Position numbers and translations under genes: made by a program. From positions 1 through 9,044 of the forward strand of contig JAKFUJ010000139.1 of the NCBI GenBank assembly GCA_021732805.1: DNA of 9,044 bases. The letters run 5' to 3'. Origin of the DNA: Betaproteobacteria bacterium (lineage in GTDB: Bacteria > Pseudomonadota > Gammaproteobacteria > Burkholderiales > SG8-41). The notes beneath the pieces are model-generated. The model ran no database searches, had not been told where the DNA came from, and saw nothing but the letters and a program-made list of their open reading frames with translations. Of this stretch, positions 1 to 6,058 are shown piece by piece; within the stretch, counting starts at the first letter, position 1, and every line of letters begins with the position of its first letter.

Positions 1-606
1 GAACTCGGTGACCTTGAGGCAGTGGCGCGGAACAAGGCATTGAACATTCCCGTGCTGGCCAAACTGGCGGGCGAAGGTTATGCGATTCTGACCGCGGTGC
101 CGTCGTGCACGCTGATGTTCAAGCAGGAACTGCCGCTGATGTTCCCGGATGACCCTGACGTCAAGGCAGTGGCCGAGGCGATGTTCGATCCCTTCGAGTA
201 CCTGGTCATGCGCCACAAGGACGGTTTGCTGAAAACCGGATTCAGCAAGGCGCTGGGCAAGGTGTCGTACCACATTCCCTGCCACCTGCGGGTGCAGAAC
301 ATGGGGCAGAAGACGCGCGAACTGCTGGAGATGGTGCCTGATACCAAGGTCACCACGGTGGAGCGTTGTGCCGGCCATGACGGCACCTGGGGCGTCAAAA
401 GCGAGTTTTTCGAACAGTCGATGAAAATCGGCCGTCCGGTATTCCGCTTGATGAACGATGCCGCGCCGGATTACATCAGCTCCGACTGCGCGATCGCAGG
501 CCGGCATATCCAGCAGGGTATCGGCGAAGGCAGCGACGGCAAATCCGCTGCTGCAGCCGAAAAACAACATCCACTGACATTGATACGCATTGCGTACGGA
601 CTTTGA
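1..606 (+). CDS. CCG-domain Fe-S protein (HdrB/GlpC-like), C-terminal part
   Basis: The reading frame is open from base 1, so the gene begins off the left edge; the 201 visible codons end in TGA at 604-606. The fragment resembles the C-terminal cysteine-rich half of GlpC and heterodisulfide reductase subunit B. These proteins bind an Fe-S cluster and pass electrons, usually at or near the membrane. Visible marks are a Pro-Ser-Cys at fragment residue 36, HIPCHL (Cys at residue 94, bases 280-282), ERCAGHDGTWG (Cys at 123, bases 367-369) and SDCAIAGRH (Cys at 163, bases 487-489). The canonical CCG and CxxC are therefore CAG and CxxA here, so two expected cluster ligands are alanines. From memory, the Fe-S proteins encoded between rubrerythrin and DUF3501 genes share this form. 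The tail from about residue 175 is Ala/Lys-rich and probably disordered. The next gene starts 8 bases after the stop, so the two are probably co-transcribed. Family is fairly sure; substrate and partner are unknown. Confidence 0.8.
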   Translation, partial: ELGDLEAVARNKALNIPVLAKLAGEGYAILTAVPSCTLMFKQELPLMFPDDPDVKAVAEAMFDPFEYLVMRHKDGLLKTGFSKALGKVSYHIPCHLRVQNMGQKTRELLEMVPDTKVTTVERCAGHDGTWGVKSEFFEQSMKIGRPVFRLMNDAAPDYISSDCAIAGRHIQQGIGEGSDGKSAAAAEKQHPLTLIRIAYGL

Positions 607-614
607 GGTTAGCC

Positions 615-1199
615 ATGCCGCAGATCAGCCCAGACACCCTGATGCCCCTTGAGAAATACGCCAAGGCCCGGCCGGAGTTCCGCGCCAAGGTCATTGCACA
701 CAAGAAGAACCGTACGTTTCAGCTCGGTGCGAACGTGACACTGATTTTCGAGGACGAACTGACCGTCCGTTATCAGGTGCAGGAAATGCTGCGCGCCGAA
801 CGGATTTTCGAGGAAGCCGGCATCGCTGATGAACTGGATGCCTACAACCCGCTGATTCCTGACGGCAGCAACTGGAAAGCGACAATGCTGATCGAGTACC
901 CGGACGAAAACGAGCGCCGGATCTGGCTCGCCAAATTGATCGGCATCGAAGACAAGGTCTGGGTGCAGGTTGCGGGGTGTGATCGCGTTTATGCGATTGC
1001 CGACGAGGACCTGGAGCGCGAAAACGGCGAAAAAACTTCCGCCGTGCATTTTCTCCGTTTCGAACTCACTGCACCGATGGTCGCAGCTTTACGCGGCGGT
1101 GCAATTCTGGGCATGGGCATCGATCATCCGAATTATTCGGTGTCTGTTGCGCCGGTCGGTGACACCATGCGCGCATCGTTGCTCACAGATCTGGCCTGA
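615..1199 (+). CDS. DUF3501 family protein
   Basis: This 195-residue protein matches the DUF3501 family in length and sequence character, including the N-terminal PLEKYAKARPEFR stretch and the acidic FEDELTVRYQVQEMLRAERI segment. The function is not established. It has a single Cys (in VAGCDRVYA), no signal peptide and no membrane segment, so it is probably a soluble cytoplasmic protein that cannot hold an Fe-S cluster by itself. The ATG at 615 is chosen over an in-frame TTG at 603 because GAGG at 605-608 sits 6 bases ahead of it, and because the TTG would overlap the previous gene's stop. It is tightly linked to the CCG-domain Fe-S gene upstream; in related genomes the pair follows rubrerythrin. 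An accessory role for that Fe-S protein, such as maturation or partner binding in peroxide defence, is inference only. Family assignment is firm; role is open. Confidence 0.85.
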   Translation: MPQISPDTLMPLEKYAKARPEFRAKVIAHKKNRTFQLGANVTLIFEDELTVRYQVQEMLRAERIFEEAGIADELDAYNPLIPDGSNWKATMLIEYPDENERRIWLAKLIGIEDKVWVQVAGCDRVYAIADEDLERENGEKTSAVHFLRFELTAPMVAALRGGAILGMGIDHPNYSVSVAPVGDTMRASLLTDLA

Positions 1200-1252
1200 A
1201 TGGCTCCAGTGCAGACGCACACTTAGGCCCGACAGGCAGTACAATCGGTGGA

Positions 1253-1792
1253 ATGAACAACTTACGCATCAGGCTGCTTTGCTGGGGGGGAGTCGGCTTT
1301 TTTTTTGCCGCCTCGGTATCTGCTCAATGGGACGGCTGGGATTACAAGTTCGACCGTGAGGTTACGCCCTGGGCCGAATTGCAGCAGCAGCTGCCGGCGT
1401 ATCCAGCTGATGAAAATCTGATCCCGCTGGATGTGGGTTCGGCCAGTCCGCACCGTTTTTTTGTGGATGGAAAATCCGTGTCTACTGCCGCCGATGGAGT
1501 CGTGCGGTACACGCTGGTGGTCAAAACTGCAGGCGGCGCCAAAAATGTGTCGTTTGAAGGGATGCGCTGCGAGTCGCGGGAACAGAAATATTACGCGACC
1601 GGTCTCGGTAATGGTGCGTGGGCGCGTGCACGCAATCCGCGGTGGCGTTTCATTGAGCCCAAGCGGGTCGATACCCAGTATGTCACGTTGTTCTCCGAAT
1701 ATTTCTGCCGCCTGAAATACGTGGCTGGAACTGCGGAGGAGATGGTGCAGGCATTGCGCCGCGGACCTTCACGGGCGCAGGTTGCCGAGTAA
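1253..1792 (+). CDS. CNP1-like family exported protein
   Basis: A 179-residue protein with a clear Sec signal peptide: basic start (MNNLRIR), a hydrophobic core at about residues 8-20, and likely cleavage after SVSA at residue 24, before QWDGWDY. The mature part resembles the CNP1-like domain of betaproteobacteria, whose function is unknown. Two cysteines remain after cleavage (C106 in GMRCESRE and C152 in SEYFCRLKY), compatible with one periplasmic disulfide. The signal-peptide coding region holds seven G (1284-1290) and nine T (1298-1306) in a row. The start is ATG at 1253 with a weak GGTG at 1247-1250. TACAAT at 1240-1245 lies only 7 bases before the ATG; if it is a -10 box the transcript would be almost leaderless, but no matching -35 is seen. 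The gene converges on proB with a 20-base gap and no visible terminator. Family call is good; function unknown. Confidence 0.8.
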   Translation: MNNLRIRLLCWGGVGFFFAASVSAQWDGWDYKFDREVTPWAELQQQLPAYPADENLIPLDVGSASPHRFFVDGKSVSTAADGVVRYTLVVKTAGGAKNVSFEGMRCESREQKYYATGLGNGAWARARNPRWRFIEPKRVDTQYVTLFSEYFCRLKYVAGTAEEMVQALRRGPSRAQVAE

Positions 1793-1812
1793 GTGATGTG
1801 CGCGGAGATCGC

Positions 1813-2949
1813 CTACAGCAGGACCAGATTGTCGCGGTGTATCAGCTCCGGTTCGTCAACGTAGCCCAGCTTGGCCTCTATCTGGCCGGAGGGTGTGCGC
1901 AGGATGCGGCAGGTATCGGCATGACTGTAGTTGATCAGGCCGCGCGCGATTTCGCGTCCTGACTCGTCCAGGCAACTCACCACTTCCCCGCGTTCAAAAT
2001 TGCCCGAAGCGGCACAGACCCCTACCGGCAGCAGGCTTTTGCCGTCGATCAGCAGCGCTTTTACCGCACCGGCATCCAGCGTGACCCGGCCGCGCACCTG
2101 CAGGTGATCAGCCAGCCATTGCTTGCGCGCAGCGATTGTCGCCTGCTGTGCCAGCAGTTGCGTGCCAAGCCGCTCCCCGGCGGCGAGGCGCAGCAGCACA
2201 TCGGGCTCGCGCCCCCAGGCAATGACGGTATCCGCGCCACTGCGCGCCGCGCGTTTTGCGGCGAGGATTTTGGTCAGCATGCCGCCGCGCGCGATGGCGC
2301 TGCCGGTGGAGCCGGCGATGGTTTCAAGATATGGATCTCCGGCAATACCGTCGGCGATCGGTTTGGCATCGGGATCCGTGCGCGGATCGGCGCTGTACAG
2401 TCCGCGCTGATCGGTCAAAATCACCAGCGCGTCGGCCTCGATCAGGTTGGCAACCAGCGCGGCCAGCGTGTCGTTGTCGCCGAAGCGGATTTCTTCGATG
2501 GCCACGGTGTCGTTTTCATTGATCACCGGGATTACGCCGAGGTCGAGCAGGGTGCGCAGTGTCGAGCGTGCGTTGAGGTATCGCTTGCGGTCGGCCAGGT
2601 CTTCATGGGTGAGCAGTATCTGCGACGCCAGCAGGCCGTGGCTGCGAAAGCAGGATTCATACACTTGCACCATGCCCATCTGACCGACTGCCGCCGCAGC
2701 CTGCAGCTCGTGCAGCGCATGAGGACGGCGAGTCCAGCCCAGGCGTTGCATGCCTTCGGCGATGGCGCCGCTGGAAACCAGGACGATCTCTTTTCCGTCG
2801 TTGCGCAGCCGCGCGATCTGCTCGGCCCAGCCGGTCAGCGCCGCATGATCCAGTCCCTGTCCGGCATTGGTCACCAGGCTGCTGCCGACCTTGACCACCA
2901 GTCGCCGGGCTTTTTTGATGACGGATTCCGTGGATTGATGCGCGTTCAT
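1813..2949 (-). CDS. proB: Glutamate 5-kinase
   Basis: ProB phosphorylates L-glutamate with ATP to gamma-glutamyl phosphate, the first and feedback-inhibited step of proline synthesis, in the cytoplasm. The protein is 378 residues (E. coli ProB 367), with about ten extra N-terminal residues. The amino-acid kinase domain runs from about 15 to 270: VVKVGSSLVTN with Lys20, SSGAIAEGM at 59-67, NENDTV at 144-149, GDNDT at 157-161, LTDQRGLYSADP at 178-189, and GGMLTK ending at Lys227. A C-terminal PUA domain follows at about 290-365, so this is the full two-domain form. The start is the ATG at 2949, whose ATGA overlaps the obg stop (2946-2949). No Shine-Dalgarno is visible upstream, so translation is probably coupled to obg. 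An in-frame start further upstream would give 409 residues but lies deep in obg and adds no family-like sequence. The stop is TAG. proA is not in the window. It is last in the rplU-rpmA-obg-proB cluster. Confidence 0.97.
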   Translation of the reverse strand: MNAHQSTESVIKKARRLVVKVGSSLVTNAGQGLDHAALTGWAEQIARLRNDGKEIVLVSSGAIAEGMQRLGWTRRPHALHELQAAAAVGQMGMVQVYESCFRSHGLLASQILLTHEDLADRKRYLNARSTLRTLLDLGVIPVINENDTVAIEEIRFGDNDTLAALVANLIEADALVILTDQRGLYSADPRTDPDAKPIADGIAGDPYLETIAGSTGSAIARGGMLTKILAAKRAARSGADTVIAWGREPDVLLRLAAGERLGTQLLAQQATIAARKQWLADHLQVRGRVTLDAGAVKALLIDGKSLLPVGVCAASGNFERGEVVSCLDESGREIARGLINYSHADTCRILRTPSGQIEAKLGYVDEPELIHRDNLVLL

Positions 2950-4004
2950 GCGGCGTCGGCCATGGTTTTCCGGCGCATCGGTGTTTTGCGCGCGGCGGTG
3001 TTCTCGACATGTTCCATGATGGCAAACGTCATCGCCCGGCATCCTTCCCCTGTCAGCGCGGAAATATTAAAACTTTTGCGTTTGACACCCAACTGTTTCA
3101 GCAGCGTTTGCACCAGCTTCCCGCGCTCTGCTTCGGGTATCAGATCGAGCTTGTTGAACACCAACCAGCGCGGCTTGCGGTACAGGGCCTCGTCATATTT
3201 GCGCAGTTCCCGCACCAATGCCTTGGCATCGCGTACCACGTCCGCATCCGGGTCGGGCGGCATAACGTCAATGATGTGCAGCAGCAGCCGTGTGCGGGCG
3301 AGATGGCGCAGGAACTGGTGGCCCAGTCCCGCGCCTTCGGCGGCGCCTTCGATCAGCCCCGGGATGTCGGCAACAACAAAGCTGCGGTTGTCATCGACGC
3401 GCACCACGCCCAGGTTGGGTTGCAGGGTCGTGAACGGATAATCGGCAACCTTCGGGCGCGCCGCGGAGATCGCGCGAATCAGCGTCGACTTTCCGGCATT
3501 GGGCAGGCCAAGGAGGCCGACGTCGGCGAGAACCTTCAGCTCGAGCTTGAGATAACGCGAAACACCGGGACCGCCAACGGTGAACTGCCGCGGCGCGCGG
3601 TTGGTGCTGGATTTGAAGTGGAGGTTGCCGAGTCCGCCGTTGCCGCCTTCGGCCAGGGTGACCCGTTCACCGTCCTGCGCCAGATCAAACAGGATTTCGC
3701 CGGTTTCAGCATCGCTGACCACGGTGCCCACGGGCATGCGCAGCACGATGTCGTCGGCGGCGCGGCCGAAACAGTCCGCGCCCATGCCTTTCTGGCCGTT
3801 TTTTGCGCGATGAATACGTGCGTAGCGATAGTCGATCAGGGTGTTGATGTTGCGATCGGCTACCGCAAAAATGCTGCCGCCGCGGCCGCCGTCGCCGCCG
3901 TCGGGCCCGCCGCGCGGCACGAATTTTTCACGGCGAAAGCTGGCGACACCGTCGCCGCCCTTGCCGGCATGCACTTCTATCCGTGCTTCATCAATGAATT
4001 TCAT
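2946..4004 (-). CDS. obg: GTPase Obg/CgtA (ribosome assembly)
   Basis: Obg is an essential slow GTPase that works in 50S subunit maturation and links growth, (p)ppGpp and the cell cycle; it is cytoplasmic and ribosome-associated. The protein is 352 residues. The glycine-rich Obg fold fills about 1-158, with typical repeats such as GKGGDGV, GGPDGGDGGRGG and GGNGGLGN. The GTPase domain has G1 GLPNAGKS at 166-173, the switch I threonines at 192-193 (YPFTTL), G3 DIPG at 213-216, G4 NKLD at 284-287 and G5 SAL at 315-317. The C-terminus is a short basic tail without an extra OCT domain, as in proteobacteria. ATG at 4004 is preceded by GAGA (4010-4013 on the plus strand) at 5 bases. It lies behind rpmA across a terminator-like hairpin, and its stop overlaps the proB start. 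No promoter was seen in the rpmA-obg gap, so expression probably depends on read-through from the rplU promoter. Confidence 0.98.
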   Translation of the reverse strand: MKFIDEARIEVHAGKGGDGVASFRREKFVPRGGPDGGDGGRGGSIFAVADRNINTLIDYRYARIHRAKNGQKGMGADCFGRAADDIVLRMPVGTVVSDAETGEILFDLAQDGERVTLAEGGNGGLGNLHFKSSTNRAPRQFTVGGPGVSRYLKLELKVLADVGLLGLPNAGKSTLIRAISAARPKVADYPFTTLQPNLGVVRVDDNRSFVVADIPGLIEGAAEGAGLGHQFLRHLARTRLLLHIIDVMPPDPDADVVRDAKALVRELRKYDEALYRKPRWLVFNKLDLIPEAERGKLVQTLLKQLGVKRKSFNISALTGEGCRAMTFAIMEHVENTAARKTPMRRKTMADAA

Positions 4005-4019
4005 GGCGTTCTCAAAATA

Positions 4020-4049
4020 AAAAGGCCCTGTCGTTCAACAGGGCCTTTT
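4020..4049 (-). terminator. Rho-independent terminator between rpmA and obg
   Basis: A perfect 12-base inverted repeat (AAAAGGCCCTGT at 4020-4031, ACAGGGCCTTTT at 4038-4049) encloses a 6-base loop. Read on the minus strand, the hairpin is followed by a T-rich tail (TTTTTATTTT), as expected for a terminator of rplU-rpmA. On the plus strand the trailing T run is only TTTTC, so minus-strand use is favoured. Because obg follows with no visible promoter of its own, it may be a partial terminator (attenuator). Confidence 0.8.
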
Positions 4050-4067
4050 CAGTGATATGGCAATAGC

Positions 4068-4325
4068 TCAGGCAGGAACGACACTCACGGTCTGGCGCTG
4101 TTGCGGACCCTTGTGCGCGAACTGCACGCGTCCGTCCATTTTGGCAAACAGCGTGTGGTCGCGCCCGATGCCAACGTTCTCGCCGGGGTGCATGCGGGTG
4201 CCGCGCTGGCGCACGATGATGCTGCCCGCGGGGATCAGTTCACCGCCGAAACATTTGACGCCGAGGCGTTTTGCCTGTGAGTCGCGGCCGTTGCGGGAAC
4301 TGCCGCCTGCTTTTTTATGTGCCAT
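4068..4325 (-). CDS. rpmA: 50S ribosomal protein L27
   Basis: L27 is an 85-residue protein of the large subunit whose flexible N-terminus reaches towards the peptidyl transferase centre and helps place tRNA. The sequence begins MAHKKAGGSSRNGRDS, the proteobacterial form with no cleavable leader. It carries the usual LGVKCFGGELIPAGSIIVRQ core and the RGTRMHPGENVGIGRDHTLFA segment; length equals the family norm. ATG at 4325 has a strong AAGGAG (plus-strand 4334-4339) at 8 bases, and this site overlaps the rplU stop codon (TAA, 4338-4340), which favours coupled translation. It is co-transcribed with rplU from the promoter at 4685-4713 and is followed by a terminator-like hairpin. Confidence 0.98.
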   Translation of the reverse strand: MAHKKAGGSSRNGRDSQAKRLGVKCFGGELIPAGSIIVRQRGTRMHPGENVGIGRDHTLFAKMDGRVQFAHKGPQQRQTVSVVPA

Positions 4326-4337
4326 CTGGTGTGCTCC

Positions 4338-4649
4338 TTAGCCAGCGATGCCGGTGATTTCGAGTTCGGTGAAATTCTGGCGATGGCCCTGGATTTTACG
4401 ATAGTGCTTGCGCCGGCGCATTTTGAAAATATGCACCTTGTCGCCGCGTCCCTGGGACAGCACCTTGGCCTTGACCGCGGCGCCCGATAGCAGCGGCGTG
4501 CCGAGCTTGACGCTGCCGTCTTCGGCAATCATCAGAACCTGATCGAGTGTGACCTCAGACCCGACTTCGGCCGGAAGTTGCTCAACCTTGATTTTGGTGC
4601 CAGCGCTCACGCGATACTGTTTGCCGCCGGTCTTGACTACCGCATACAT
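4338..4649 (-). CDS. rplU: 50S ribosomal protein L21
   Basis: L21 is a large-subunit protein that binds 23S rRNA. This one is 103 residues, the same as in E. coli. It starts with the conserved MYAVVKTGGKQYRV and ends with the basic KMRRRKHYRKIQGHRQNFTELEI segment typical of the family. The ATG at 4649 is chosen over one six codons upstream (4667) because GAGAGG lies about 6 bases before it and because the family begins exactly here. It is first in the rplU-rpmA-obg-proB cluster, with a leader of about 29 bases from the predicted start of transcription. That is too short for an extended leader regulatory structure. Confidence 0.98.
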   Translation of the reverse strand: MYAVVKTGGKQYRVSAGTKIKVEQLPAEVGSEVTLDQVLMIAEDGSVKLGTPLLSGAAVKAKVLSQGRGDKVHIFKMRRRKHYRKIQGHRQNFTELEITGIAG

Positions 4650-4684
4650 GGAAAACCTCTCGCTCAAACTACGGAAAGCCCGCG

Positions 4685-4713
4685 ATTATACAAGCCGGTC
4701 TGCGAGGAGTCAA
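4685..4713 (-). promoter_or_regulatory. Sigma-70 promoter of rplU-rpmA(-obg-proB)
   Basis: Read on the minus strand, TTGACT (plus-strand 4708-4713) and a perfect TATAAT (4685-4690) are separated by exactly 17 bases. Only one base differs from the consensus hexamers. Transcription would begin near 4678, giving an rplU leader of roughly 29 bases. This strength fits a ribosomal protein operon. Confidence 0.85.
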
Positions 4714-4822
4714 AACATACTTGGGACCGCTTATCAGTGGATTATCAATAAAAATCATATGGTTGCGGTCGTCCGTTGTGGTCGGCCCGGCGTCCGTGGC
4801 GTGCGCTTGGCGACGCGAAGTT

Positions 4823-4830
4823 GTTATCAT
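4823..4830 (+). promoter_or_regulatory. Possible -10 element for ispB
   Basis: TATCAT at 4825-4830 is preceded by TG one base upstream (4822-4823), which resembles an extended -10 element. No good -35 hexamer lies at the right distance. Transcription from it would begin near 4837 and leave a leader of only about 13 bases before the GTG start of ispB. A second weak pair (TTGGGA 4721-4726, TATCAA 4743-4748, 16-base spacer) is also possible. The rest of the 200-base divergent region (4650-4849) holds the rplU promoter and nothing else I can name. Confidence 0.35.
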
Positions 4831-4849
4831 TGGCGTTTTTGCCCGCCCC

Positions 4850-5818
4850 GTGTTTCTCGAAAATCTCAGCAAACTGATTGTCGCCGACATGGCAGCCGTG
4901 GATCGGGTGATCCGCGAGCGCCTGCATTCGGAGGTGGCGCTGATCCGGCAGGTGGCCGAGTACATCATCGGCAGCGGCGGCAAACGGTTGCGCCCGGCGC
5001 TGGTGCTGTTGTCCGCAGGCGCACTCGGTTATCGCGGCAGCTCGCACCACACACTGGCGGCGGTCGTGGAATTCATCCATACCGCGACCCTGCTGCATGA
5101 CGATGTTGTTGATGAGTCGGCTCTGCGTCGCGGCCGTCCCACGGCCAATACGCTGTTTGGCAATGCCGCATCGGTACTGGTCGGAGATTTCGTCTATTCC
5201 CGGGCCTTCCAGATGATGGTGGACGTGGATGACATGCGGGTGCTGCGGGTGCTGGCGGATGCCACCAATGTCATTGCCGAGGGCGAGGTGCTGCAATTGA
5301 TGAATTGCCGCAACGTCGACATTGACGAGGATAGTTATCTGCGTGTCATCCGCTACAAGACGGCCAAACTGTTCGAGGCCGCCAGCCGCTTGGGTGCCCT
5401 GCTGGCCGGAGCACCACCGGCCGTGGAGGCGGCGATGGCTGCCTACGGCAGCCATCTGGGCACGGCATTCCAGCTGATAGACGATGTGCTGGATTATTCA
5501 GGTGATGCCGGTGTTATCGGTAAAAACGTTGGTGACGATCTTGCCGAAGGCAAACCGACACTGCCGTTGATTCGTGTCATCCAACACGGCACACCTGGCG
5601 AGGCTGCTCTGGTACGCGGGGCACTGGCTTCGGGCGGTCTGGACGAACTGGATCGTGTGCTGGCGGCAATCCGCAGCTCGGGAGCGCTGGATTACACTCG
5701 CCGGCAGGCCGCAGCCGAAGCGGATGCAGCGCGTGCCGCGCTGGACGGGATTCCATCCACGCAGTACCGGGATTCTTTGCTACAATTAGCGTCATTCGCG
5801 GTGACGCGGACGCATTGA
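4850..5818 (+). CDS. ispB: Octaprenyl/polyprenyl diphosphate synthase
   Basis: IspB condenses isopentenyl diphosphate onto farnesyl diphosphate to make the long all-trans chain of ubiquinone or menaquinone. From the GTG at 4850 it is 322 residues, the usual length. The first aspartate-rich motif is HDDVVDE (D84, D85, D88), followed by RRGRPTAN. The second is LIDDVLDYSGD (D211, D212, D215). The GGKRLRPAL substrate-binding segment is at 43-51 and RYKTAKLFE at 168-176. The GTG start is inferred from family length and the N-terminal LENLSKLIVADMAAVD pattern; the frame stays open upstream to about 4721, but that region holds promoter-like sequence. No Shine-Dalgarno is visible before the GTG. An ATG at 4889 would cut off the first helix. 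The gene is transcribed away from rplU and ends at a strong terminator. Chain length (octaprenyl or other) cannot be read with certainty from sequence. Confidence 0.95.
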   Translation: MFLENLSKLIVADMAAVDRVIRERLHSEVALIRQVAEYIIGSGGKRLRPALVLLSAGALGYRGSSHHTLAAVVEFIHTATLLHDDVVDESALRRGRPTANTLFGNAASVLVGDFVYSRAFQMMVDVDDMRVLRVLADATNVIAEGEVLQLMNCRNVDIDEDSYLRVIRYKTAKLFEAASRLGALLAGAPPAVEAAMAAYGSHLGTAFQLIDDVLDYSGDAGVIGKNVGDDLAEGKPTLPLIRVIQHGTPGEAALVRGALASGGLDELDRVLAAIRSSGALDYTRRQAAAEADAARAALDGIPSTQYRDSLLQLASFAVTRTH

Positions 5819-5819
5819 C

Positions 5820-5850
5820 GAAGGGCACGCGCAACGTGCCCTTCTTGTTT
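5820..5850 (+). terminator. Rho-independent terminator of ispB
   Basis: A perfect 10-base stem (GAAGGGCACG at 5820-5829, CGTGCCCTTC at 5835-5844) with a 5-base loop is followed by the T-rich TTGTTT. It begins 2 bases after the ispB stop codon. A second, weaker hairpin (GTGGA 5860-5864, TCCAC 5874-5878) with T-rich sequence behind it lies before the tRNA. No clear tRNA promoter was recognised in 5851-5911. Confidence 0.85.
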
Positions 5851-5911
5851 GTGGATGTTGTGGATTTTGCTGTTCCACGTTGCTTGTTTTGTTTGATCTG
5901 TTGATGCAATT

Positions 5912-5989
<78 letters not shown>

Positions 5990-6006
5990 GATTTTCTGGA
6001 TGTCAT

Positions 6007-6023
6007 CCGGTTGTTCCGACCGG
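6007..6023 (+). other. Short hairpin between tRNA-Pro and the CMD-like gene
   Basis: CCGGTTG and CGACCGG form a 7-pair stem with one G-U pair and a 3-base loop. It starts 18 bases after the tRNA end and has no T tract, so it is not a standard terminator. It may help define the tRNA 3' trailer or sit in the leader of the next gene. Function is unknown. Confidence 0.35.
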
Positions 6024-6058
6024 AGCGGCACGGTCTTCCCGATTCCGGAGTGTTACAG

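Noticed and set aside
2950..3042. N-terminal extension of proB by 31 residues
   Set aside because: The extension lies in the obg coding region in another frame and has no family resemblance; the ATGA overlap gives a natural coupled start.
2104..3441. A 445-codon open frame on the plus strand, antisense to proB and obg
   Set aside because: Both genes on the other strand have full motifs and correct lengths; the antisense protein shows low-complexity Arg/Ala/Gln content and no family signal.
3009..4055. A 348-codon open frame on the plus strand, antisense to obg
   Set aside because: It is the complement of the glycine-rich Obg region and the GTPase domain; no domain was seen and it runs through the rpmA-obg terminator.
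4721..4849. N-terminal extension of ispB back to TTG 4721
   Set aside because: It would add 43 residues not typical of the family and would cover promoter-like sequence; GTG 4850 gives exactly the usual length.
6026..6045. Sigma-54 (-24/-12) promoter near GGCACGG
   Set aside because: The GGCAC is not followed by a TTGC-like -12 element at the right spacing.
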